Assembly: GCA_021186555.1 (NCBI GenBank) | Contig: JAJKFL010000012.1 | Coordinates: 25,277,710-25,341,709, forward strand | Reading direction: 5' to 3' | DNA from: Reticulitermes speratus | Lineage: Eukaryota > Arthropoda > Insecta > Blattodea > Rhinotermitidae | DNA: 64,000 nt | Shown: piece by piece, positions 56,074-64,000 of the stretch | Layout of the letters: each line of letters begins with the position of its first letter | Numbering within the stretch: position 1 is the stretch's first letter | The notes under the pieces: generated by a model | The model's input: the letters and a program-made list of their open reading frames with translations, nothing else | What the model was told of the DNA's origin: nothing | Database searches by the model: none | Made by a program: the position numbers and the translations under genes

Positions 56074-56196
56074 TACTGACGTCTAAGACTGCACATAGAA
56101 TGTTTAAAGCATTTTGCAATGTACATTTTGTATGATTTTGTATGTTATGACTTATTGCACATCCCCTTGTCTTGTGACAAAATTATGGATCCATGG

Positions 56197-56246
56197 AATG
56201 TATGTATGTATGTATGTATGTATGTATGTATGTATGTATGTATGTA
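56197..56246 (+). repeat. ATGT microsatellite, probable LINE tail
   Basis: About twelve units of TATG directly follow GGATCCATGGA. Placement after the LINE stop codon and UTR suggests it is the tail of that retrotransposon. Confidence 0.85.
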
Positions 56247-57944
56247 TTGAAGGAACCAACAACTTGGGGTGATTCTTACGTGAGGTAACAGAGCCGTCAT
56301 TTCCCCTAACTCCAAATTTCCGTTTCCAGCTGCAGTGTGTTTCAGGAACGTAACCTCGCAACTGGCAGTGGACTGCTGACAGTGACTCAGTGCTGGACAT
56401 TACCGACTTTGTATAAAATGCCAACAGCATAAAAAGACGTGGGATCGAAGCCTCTTTGGCAAGCTGATCGTCGCCACGGTAGACCCGCTTTTGGGCGTGT
56501 TACTTCGGCTGTGAATCAAAGGAATGCGAGGATAATTTCGCAAAACCAGACATTCGAATACCATTGTAGCAAGGAGTCCTATTGTGACCGCCATGATGGA
56601 TTTGTCACTGAAGCACACTCGTACTGAAGAGTACTTGAGAGATCCAGATAGCAACCCTAGATGATTTCCTCTCACTTGAATCTCACAATGGTACAACTAG
56701 GCGAGGAGCGCCACCTTCTGGGTTTGCATACACTTCTGTGTTGCGGAGTTCTGGCGTGAACTTGCGAAAGTGAAGTGCACAGAAGACACTTTAAGTAACT
56801 AAATTATTGCCAAGTCAGATGCTTCTTTTACTATCTTAAGACGATTCAAACAGCTGGGTAAACTAACATTTGGTACTAAAGAAACTTCAGTCGGTATTGC
56901 GGTATAGATTTTTCAGAAAAGATGCCGTGCTTTTTCCAAACTTTCTCAACTTCATTCAGTGACAACGTGATTTTAAGGTGTTTGCAAGATCTCTAATGCG
57001 TAAGAATGTATTAATGGAAGGATTATGAATGCAAACCATGTACAGAAATGGGGGCAGTCAAGTTTTCTGTTGAATTTGGGCCTTCCACTAGCACAGTATA
57101 ATTTGCGTTGTGAGAATTAGCATATCATAATATGTCTAGATGGACACATTTTGCTCTCAAAATGAACAAGGTTTAACACATGTCGAATTTCAGTTTATTT
57201 CTGAACACGTGAGAAGACACGGGAAAGAGATGTGTGTGCGTGCGTGCTGTGGAATAATCTTCGACAGGAGAATTAAGTTGAAAAAGTTTAATACATAACA
57301 GTTTCGTTATGTATTCGTATACGTAATTGTAGGCGGTTTGTGTTTGATTAGCAGAGTGTGTTCTCTATTCAGCAACATTGGCTCTAGACACTCAGTATCT
57401 TGACAGATGGCGTTGTTTGTCAGATGATGGCATGTACATACATTCACGTAAGGACTGTCAGTGTCTGACATATCACTTTAGTTGTCTTTCGATGTCATGT
57501 TCAATCCTTTTGTCTTTTACTTCCAAGAAACCTTCTTAAATCAGCGTAAATATCTCGGACGTTGCGATATAACCAGCAATTTGAACATGAAAGTGACGTG
57601 GAGTCGCCGCTGATGTTACGTCAGTCGACGACACGACTACGCTACAATACCGACTTACCCCCCTTAGCCCGCCTCTCTATTCTCTTCTCCACGAAACGTT
57701 TTTCGAATGCAGTAGCTGCTGGGTTTTTTTTTCTGGCGGGATTTGAATCACAATGCCCCTTCTTCACTGCCCCACTTTACTCACACCCCATTCTTTACTG
57801 GTCTATAAATATTCGTCTTTTATGTTGCGAATGAAATATTACATGGACTTGAAGTACCGCGGAGTTCTGATGCTCCTTCTTACCTTCTCCCCTTGAATAA
57901 AAACAATTCGAACTTATAAACCGAACTGGCTGTGTCCGAAATTT
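56247..57944. other. unassigned sequence
   Basis: Complementary open frames at 56400-56696 (minus) and 56439-56627 (plus), and 57562-57834 (plus), have no recognised domain. Confidence 0.4.
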
Positions 57945-58553
57945 ATGTTTGGTGTGTATGGTTTCAATTATTTGGGTAGCATGATAACAAGTGATGCAAG
58001 GTGTACACGTGAAATTAAATCCAGAATTGCCATGGCAAAAGCAGCATTCAACAAGAAGAAAAACTTTTTCACCAGCAAACTGGAATTAAATTTAAGGAAG
58101 AAACTAGTAAAGTGCTACATTTGGAGCATAGCTTTGTATGGTGCTGAAACGTGGACACTTGGGAAAGTAGATCAGAAGTATCTGGAAAGTTTTGAAATGT
58201 GGTGCTGGAGAAGAGTGGAGAAGATCAGTTGGACCGATCGTGTGAGAAATGAAGAAGTATTACATAGAGTGAAGGAGGAGAGGAATATCGTACATACAAT
58301 AAAAAGAAGAAAGGCTAACTGGATTGGCCACGTGTTGCGTAGGAACTGCCTTCTGAAACATGTGATTGAAGGAAAGTTAGAAGGAAGGATAGAAATGAAG
58401 GGAAGACGAGGGAGAAGACGTAAGCAGCTACTGGATGACCTTAAGGAAAAGAAAAGATACTGGAAATTGAAAGAGGAAGCACTAGATCGCACCATGTGGA
58501 GAACTCGCTTTGGAAGAGGCTACGGACCTGTCGTAAGACAGACTGCAGAATGA
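57945..58553 (+). pseudogene. LINE reverse-transcriptase C-terminal region (longest copy)
   Basis: 202 uninterrupted codons. Similarity starts at about GFNYLGSMITSDARCTREIK (from 57963), then MAKAAFNKKKNFFTSKLELN, CYIWSIALYGAETWTLGKVD, WCWRRVEKISWTDRVRNEEV, ANWIGHVLRRNCLLKHVIEG, ending VVRQTAE. YLGS-x-IT plus EIK-x-RI is the segment just after the reverse-transcriptase palm. The endonuclease and palm are missing upstream, so it is 5'-truncated although open. Immediately after the stop, a 39-bp segment (58513-58551) is repeated at 58552-58590. Confidence 0.9.
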
Positions 58554-58590
58554 AGAGGCTACGGACCTGTCGTAAGACAGACTGCAGAAT

Positions 58591-59247
58591 GAATGAAATG
58601 TAAGGTTTTACGCATTGTAGAGTAAGGCCTAAATATGTTATCTTTACTTTATTAAAAATAAGGAGTTATGTAGGGTCTTTACGTCCGTGTGTCCCAGTGC
58701 AGAATTCCTTTGTCATCTTAGGAAGTGTTCCAATTGGAAGACTGTCTAAAATGTGACCTAGCTGAACTAACACGTTTCAGTTTCGAGCAGGGTAGGAAAA
58801 TTCTTTATTCTTCGCTCCATCCAGGCAAGCTGTAAGGCCCACCCATTCTTAATAAGCAATGGGTAACGGGCACTTGCGCGAAGCTGACCACTGGCCTCTA
58901 CCCAGGGCTGAATCGAGTTCGTTCAAGTCGAAACCGGTCAGACTCACTGAGGTGTTCTTGAGAGCAGACGCTCTGTTTCACTCGGATCATGCACTGCGAC
59001 AGAGTTATAGAGGAATTTTATGCAGATCAAATGGGCCTGCCTTTGCAGAATCTTAATGAGGCAGAGTCAGTTGGCCTCTATTCAGTTAGAATGTTCGCAG
59101 CGTAATGCCGAGCTTAAAGAGCGCTCGGGCGCTTACCTTCTCCCCCCCTATCATTTGAGTACACTGGTGCTCTCGTAAACGATAAATTTAATTTTGCTTT
59201 CAGGAATATTTTATTCTTCCGATACTACAGGTAGGTACAAATTACAC
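58591..59247. other. unassigned sequence
   Basis: A plus frame at 58859-59056 has no recognised motif. Confidence 0.4.
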
Positions 59248-59446
59248 GGGGCGGGGATAGCTCAGTCGATATAGCGACTCGCTAAGGGTGGGGACGAGAT
59301 TTTTCGGACCCGTCCAGACCGACTCTGGGGCCCACCCAGCGTCCTATACAGTGGGTACAGGGTCTCTTTCCCGGAGGTGAAGTGGCCGGGGCGTGGCGTT
59401 GGCCACCCACCCCACCTAGCGCCGAGGTTAAAGAAAGAGTAGAGCT
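59248..59446 (+). mobile_element. tRNA-derived SINE, family B (copy 5), B box deleted
   Basis: The head starts GGGGATAGCTCAGTCGATAT and AGCGACTCGCTA, but then jumps to AGGGTGGGGACGAGATTTTT: the T arm with its B box, present in all other copies (about 30 bp), is missing. The body (CCCACCCAGCGTCCTATACA to AAAGAAAGAGTAGAGCT) is otherwise normal. No target duplication was found. Confidence 0.82.
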
Positions 59447-59609
59447 AATTTCATCGTGAATGTAAAACTTTTTGTTAGTGTCATTTCCAAGTATTTGAAC
59501 TTCGGCACAATTTTAAAAAAATTTATTGGCAATACGTTTGTTGTATTAGCCTACATTCTGTGTCGAAACATGACCATATACTTACTTTCTGTAGCATTTA
59601 CATTGATTT

Positions 59610-59740
59610 CAGGCTTCCGCCGCGATGTTAATGAAATCCGCGCTCTTCTGGGGTATTACGCTGTTTCGTGTGGTAATTGTTTACCGACGTTTCGGGACAA
59701 TGTATTGGTCCCATCTTCACGGGTCAAGAGTTCGAGTGGG
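59610..59740. mobile_element. hairpin-family repeat with weak hammerhead-like motif
   Basis: ATTTCAGGCTTCCGCCGCG, then CTTCTGGGGTATTACGC, then CGTTTCGGGACAATGTATTG and TCCCATCTTCACGGG. The inverse reads GTGAAGA, GGGAC...GTCCC, GAAACG: stem II and GAAA are present but the first base of CUGANGA is G. Related to 28730-28860 and 30181-30347. Short open frames through it are a by-product. Confidence 0.5.
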
Positions 59741-60354
59741 AAAGAAAGCCAGCAATCTATAACGTAGGTTATGGAAAGTACGGCGGGCTAGCAATACGTA
59801 GATGTGATGACAGCCAATAGGGTAAAGACAGGGTGAGAGAGGGGTGGATACAAACAACGTAAAACTGCTGGGGGTACCGAGAATGCAAACAGCTAAGACA
59901 GCTGGAAAAAATATGTAAGGAATAGAGTAACAGTACAGGAGGAAAATACAGGGATAAAAGACCAAACTCATTATTAGCGGATAAGGGACGTTCTGCATCT
60001 TTCTTTATAATGTTTACTGTTTGGCGCATTAAATTAACATCGCTGGCTTAGGCCAGAAGCTGATGGGCCCCATTCACTTAGAGATCTAATTGCGCATTCT
60101 GAAGGAAGTTGACAAGTCGACAAAGCATCTTCTTGTATCGTACCATTCTGAATAAGAAATTTACACATTCCAGGCAAATGTTTGCCAATGTGGACTTTAA
60201 TGTATGTCTGATCTGAACACATTTTATAACGTGTTTTCATAGGTAAACCAACCTCAGTGAGAATATTATACAAAACCTGCCCTCTACCTGAATCATAGGT
60301 TTTCTCGAAGACTTATAAATAGCTGATGCACAGCCCCATAATATTCCCGTTTTT
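59741..60354. other. unassigned sequence
   Basis: Minus frames at 59717-60029 and 60034-60273 carry no recognised motif. Confidence 0.35.
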
Positions 60355-60600
60355 AAGCGCGTTCGCATAAGTCCCGAAAAGTGTCTATTACCTTCGTCAT
60401 GTCTGTCTGTCTGTCCATCTCTTCGCATGAATCAACTCGGCTCCCACTGGACAGATTTTCGTGAAATTTGATATTGGACGCTTTATGAAAATCGATCTAG
60501 AACATCCAAATTTGGAGTCGGACAAATATATAGGACGCGTTACGTGAAGACCTGAGCAGTACGAAATGTTTTGTAACTCGACATCAGTGCGAAGGTAACC
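60355..60600 (+). mobile_element. 5' part of a GGCGCGTTCGC element
   Basis: AAGCGCGTTCGCATAAGTCC, GTCTGTCTGTCTGTCC and CTCCCACTGGACAGATTTTC match the left half of 55342-55840. It leads straight into the 80-bp array, and no right end is seen beyond. Confidence 0.7.
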
Positions 60601-61168
60601 CATTGTTGCATCTCTACAGCAACACTGAACTGCTTTATATTTTTGACGGCATCATGTGACTCAACAATACAAAGGGAACCCATTGTTGCGTCTCTGTAGC
60701 AACACTGAACAGCTTTATATTTTTGACAGCATCATGTGACTCAACAATACAAAGGGAACCTATTGTTGCATCTCTGTAGCAACACTGAACAGCTTTATAT
60801 TTTTGACAGCATCATGTGACTCAACAATACAAAGGGAACCTATTGTTGCATCTCTGTAGCAACACTGAACAGCTTTATATTTTTGACAGCATCATGTGAC
60901 TCAACAATACAAAGGGAACCTATTGTTGCATCTCTGTAGCAACACTGAACAGCTTTATATTTTTGACAGCATCATGTGACTCAAGAATACAAAAGGAATA
61001 CATTGTTGCTTCTCTATAGCAACACTGAACAGCTTTGTATTTTTGACAGAATCATGTGACTCAACAATACAAAGGGAACCCATTGTTGCGTCTCTGTAGC
61101 AACACTGAACAGCTTTATATTTTTGACAGAATCATGTGACTCAACAATTCAAAGGGAACCCATTGTTG
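60601..61168. repeat. 80-bp tandem array, seven copies
   Basis: CATTGTTGCATCTCT or its variant recurs at 60601, 60681, 60761, 60841, 60921, 61001 and 61081, with a partial at 61161. The unit also contains AACACTGAACAGCTTTATAT and CATCATGTGACTCAACAAT. A diverged single unit occurs at 35075-35150 inside another copy of the adjoining element, so the array probably arose within the transposon. Confidence 0.95.
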
Positions 61169-61182
61169 GCTTTTCAGTGAAG

Positions 61183-61230
61183 CAGTACAAATTATGTCAA
61201 AGATGTGCATCTTTGACAGAATTTGTACTG
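61183..61230. repeat. hairpin next to the hammerhead-like motif
   Basis: AGTACAAATTATGTCAAAGATG and CATCTTTGACAGAATTTGTACT are near-perfect inverse arms around a two-base centre. Confidence 0.8.
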
Positions 61231-61251
61231 TTCTTGTATGCCTTTCTACAT

Positions 61252-61297
61252 AACTCCTGAAGATGACCTTGTAGAGGTCGAAACATGTAGGAGGGAC
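61252..61297 (+). ncRNA. hammerhead ribozyme-like motif
   Basis: Plus strand: CTGAAGA (61257-61263), T, GACCT-TGTAG-AGGTC, GAA, ACATGT, A. CUGANGA, a five-pair stem II, GAA and a palindromic stem III followed by a permitted cleavage-site base are present. Stem I is weak in this copy (ACTC against GGAG), so self-cleavage is uncertain. Confidence 0.5.
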
Positions 61298-62581
61298 GTA
61301 AGTGACTATCTATTATTTATTATGAAGTATATTGGATCAGATTCCTGTATATACTACAGTCTGTTCTTTCACCGTTCTTATAGACCTTTGGCTGTAGGGG
61401 CAAAATCCTTCTTTTTCCAAATAGAATGATCGATCCTGTACTGGGGAAGATCATGTAACAGCTGTTGCCTGGATAATTTCAGGCGAAGTTCCGAGCAAGA
61501 TTATAAAATACGGTTTTAGCTTTTCAGTATAAATCTGAGTGTCAAGGCACCAGGCCGAGCTACACTTATTTCTGTGCCCAACACTGTTAACCCCATGTAT
61601 ATTGAACAGCAGATGTGAAAAGGTTATTCCACTACTAAAAGTAGTTTTGTAATCTTGTAACGGTTAGGCCCCCTACTTATCTTGTGGGAAGCTAGTTTTA
61701 AATTGGTACCTGTTGTAATTTTTTTTTTGTTCATATCCTACTGAAAGTATAAACTAAGGGCGCAGTGTTTTATGGAATGTGAAGATGCGTTACTGTTTTG
61801 GTAAGGAACAGCGACTGGTGTCCATCCTGAGGCAGATGAAAGGAATCCAATCCCCATTCCCTTTATCATGGTAACTCGCTGTCTGTATCTTATAGTTCTG
61901 TGTAACGCTCTGGCTTTTGTTACTGACGCCGTCTTTAAATAAACAACAAATGAACAAGTACCATTAATGTCTTCGCTAGACCTCGGGTCACTACGTTGCT
62001 GTCCTGCTGCAGTACTAGCTACCCGCTCCTTACATCTGAGCTCTAGAAGGCCTCACTGTTCTGCTTTCATTTATCGGCTGATAGAATGAAATATTGTCTT
62101 TGTGTCCTTCTAAAAGCGTCTCGTCAACTCCAACCACAGCGACCAACGTGAAGTGAAAATTGTAAAAAAAAAAAATTGCTTGTGCTTAGAAATGAGGTTA
62201 ATAAAATATGCATGATATGAAGAATATTGTACACTTTTACAGGTTATGGTATATTTGTCCTTATTTTTTATCTGAGGAAGTTTGGAAGTCAAGTATTGTA
62301 AAGAATTCTGCCTATTTGTCATTCAGTCTAAGTTGTAAAGGAACAAATCTATGTTCCGTTGACGGTGTCAAAGCCAACGGCCGGTGATGGATAATCCATC
62401 AGCGTTACTTACTGTTCAGCCTTGAGTTTTCATGCACCTTGGATGGAAGTAGTCTATAAATATTAATATTTTTTGTGTATTGGCTAATTTAATATTCATA
62501 TGCATATAAAATAAAAGGTCTTATTTTTATAAAAGTTTACACAGGCCCCAAGAGATTTAAAATTGAATTGTTTCTTCTGAA
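61298..62581. other. unassigned sequence
   Basis: No recognised gene, repeat or RNA. Confidence 0.4.
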
Positions 62582-62895
62582 GAAAGTACAGACACTGAAC
62601 AGTAACTCAAATACATTGCAAGCAAGAAAGTACAGACACTGAACAATAACTCAAATACATTGCAAGCAAGAAAGTACAGACACTGAACAATAACTCAAAT
62701 ACATTGCAAGCAAGAAAGTACAGACACTGAACAATAACTCAAATACATTGCAAGCAAGAAAGTACAGACACTGAACAATAACTCAAATACATTGCAAGCA
62801 AGAAAGTACAGACACTGAACAATAACTCAAATACATTGCAAGCAAGAAAGTACAGACACTGAACAATAACTCAAATACATTGCAAGCAAGAAAGA
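62582..62895. repeat. 44-bp tandem array, seven copies
   Basis: GAAAGTACAGACACTGAACA starts at 62582, 62626, 62670, 62714, 62758, 62802 and 62846, with a partial at 62890. Copies are nearly identical (the first has CAGTAAC for CAATAAC). Confidence 0.97.
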
Positions 62896-63121
62896 GCAAA
62901 AATGCAAACATCGAAACCGGAAAGTTAGACAGTGTTGATACGTGTGAAATTTGTTGCTGAAAATGCCGGAATAGAATCAGGTGAAGTTACTGTTACTTTA
63001 AAGAAGTAGAGACCCCATGAAGACACATCTTATTGTGCACGTGACAGTTAAATAAAATCACAGGATATCTTCGGCACCGTTCGAACATGTGCGTTATTAT
63101 CATCATTATGAGCCACTTGTT

Positions 63122-63193
63122 AACATGTTACACGAGGACACGTGTGACATGTTACGCGAGGACACGTGTAACATGTTAGACGAGGACACGTGT
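63122..63193. repeat. 24-bp tandem repeat, three copies
   Basis: AACATGTTACACGAGGACAC and GTGT form a 24-bp unit at 63122, 63146 and 63170 with one- or two-base changes. The unit contains the palindromes AACATGTT and ACACGTGT (across the junction with the preceding bases). Confidence 0.88.
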
Positions 63194-63284
63194 TTCAAAA
63201 CAGTTGGTATTTTATACAAAATAAATTATGGTTGTGCAAAAGGTTAGTTATGACATTCGTGTAAAATTCCGTGTATTGCTGAAT

Positions 63285-63493
63285 ATTATATTATATCCAG
63301 AAATACACCAACAAATGCACAAATCACTAAAAAGGTGCAATCAGCCCTTTATTATAGTCGAACCCTACACATGTTTCGGCTCTCCATGAGCCATCATCAG
63401 GGGCTTTCTAATAGTGCTTCTCAAATGCTGGATCGGCCTATTTCTGGAATAATAAAAATACACGGTGAATTAAGACTTAAGATTATATTATAT
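63285..63493. mobile_element. Penelope-like non-autonomous insertion with 12-bp target duplication (copy 3)
   Basis: ATTATATTATAT at 63285-63296 and 63482-63493 flanks a 185-bp insert. It begins CCAGAAATACACCAACAAAT and ends AATACACGGTGAATTAAGAC, the same ends as at 3872-4473, with the middle deleted. It carries the best hammerhead-like motif of the family at 63361-63406. The AT-rich duplication could be extended by one base, so 12 or 13 bp. Confidence 0.7.
63361..63406 (-). ncRNA. hammerhead ribozyme-like motif (best of the 12-bp family)
   Basis: Minus strand: AGCCC, CTGATGA, T, GGCTC-ATGGA-GAGCC, GAA, ACATGTGT, A, GGGTT. All consensus core bases are present apart from the extra T. AGCCC/GGGTT forms stem I with one wobble, stem II has five pairs, and ACATGTGT is self-complementary allowing one wobble, as expected for a dimeric stem III. 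Cleavage would fall after the A before GGG. Confidence 0.6.
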
Positions 63494-63605
63494 CGTTTAT
63501 ATGTTGGAACCACAGGAGGACATGAATTTTCTCATAACCTTGCAGATTGGTTGAATATCTCGTATTCGTGCTGTGGATGTTGTAACTGGTGATAGTTTTG
63601 GTATG

Positions 63606-63795
63606 TACAGTGGAACCCGGTTATAACGACATCGGTTTATATGACATTTCGCCTATACAGTCAGATTTTTCTATGGTACCAATTCATTCGTCACAGATAA
63701 GCATAACATTATACTCCTCGGTTATAAAAACATTCGTTTATAACGACACAAAATATTCAGTTCATTTCATTGCCTTATAACCGAGTTCGACTGTA
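63606..63795. mobile_element. pogo/Tigger-like MITE (copy 3)
   Basis: CAGTGGAACCCGGTTATAACG to CTTATAACCGAGTTCGACTG, flanked by TA at 63606-63607 and 63794-63795; 186 bp, keeping the segment lost in copy 1. Confidence 0.9.
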
Positions 63796-64000
63796 TTTGG
63801 ATTAGTCGAAGCACGAATTATTTGTGTGCTGACAAATTGTATATTTTGTACGTTATGATAGTCCGCACCTGTCTTGTGGGCTCTCAGAATTACAGCTTCA
63901 TAATAATAAAACTCACTCGATGTAGTAGCTGCCATCTTGAGGTGCCGAGAGTGTTTCAGCTGGTAAAGAAAATGGCCTCCTTTACAGAAGTCCTATGTTT
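63796..64000. other. unassigned sequence
   Basis: Nothing recognised up to the window edge. Confidence 0.4.

Noticed and set aside
62582..62895. CRISPR-like regular repeat of 44 bp
   Set aside because: The whole 44-bp unit is conserved; there is no unique spacer sequence.

Overview
This window is repeat-dominated eukaryotic DNA and has no convincing host gene. The best guess for the source is an insect, probably a cockroach or termite relative. That rests on LINE C-terminal proteins, tRNA-headed SINEs, mariner/Tc1 relics with TA target duplications and Penelope-type hammerhead-like motifs, all of the kind I associate with large cockroach-type genomes. The species is an inference. There is no rRNA, CRISPR, operon or free-standing functional tRNA. 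The long open frames are almost all satellite artefacts: tandem units that lack stop codons on one strand.

Layout. 0-11 kb: a CTGT microsatellite, a hammerhead-bearing insertion (3.9-4.5 kb), a five-copy 71-bp repeat (5.5 kb), tRNA-headed SINEs (6.2, 6.9, 10.1 kb), a mariner-like element with 120-bp inverted ends (7.0-7.6 kb) and a non-autonomous hAT with a perfect 8-bp target duplication (8.5-9.0 kb). 11.5-13.7 kb: 19 copies of a 114-bp unit. 14.4-20 kb: a mariner fragment, SINEs and an inverted-repeat element split by a SINE. 21.5-25 kb: a 62-bp minisatellite and a 16-bp TATA-rich satellite. 25.5-36.2 kb: a 12-bp-flanked foldback, pogo-like MITE, SINE-in-mariner nest, three LINE relics and a triply nested transposon. 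The one intact transposon-derived frame, a helix-turn-helix-only transposase remnant at 32.8 kb, is also here. 36-43 kb: sparse, with foldbacks. 43.5-51.5 kb: an 8-kb satellite of 45-bp units with a duplicated 1.6-kb block. 51.5-64 kb: more SINEs, including a SINE inside its own kind, LINE 3' ends, 80-bp, 44-bp and 24-bp arrays, and a third 12-bp-flanked hammerhead element.

How the parts relate. Almost everything is parasitic or derived from parasites. The most coherent and possibly under-described system is a small non-autonomous family with hammerhead-like motifs. Three insertions share terminal sequences and are each flanked by a 12-bp direct repeat (3872-4473, 25489-25651, 63297-63481). 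It looks like a short derivative of a Penelope-like retroelement. A second theme is that at least two arrays (114 bp and 80 bp) look like amplified internal pieces of dispersed elements, because single-copy relatives of each unit also lie in this window. A third is stratigraphy: target duplications let the order of several nested insertions be read directly.
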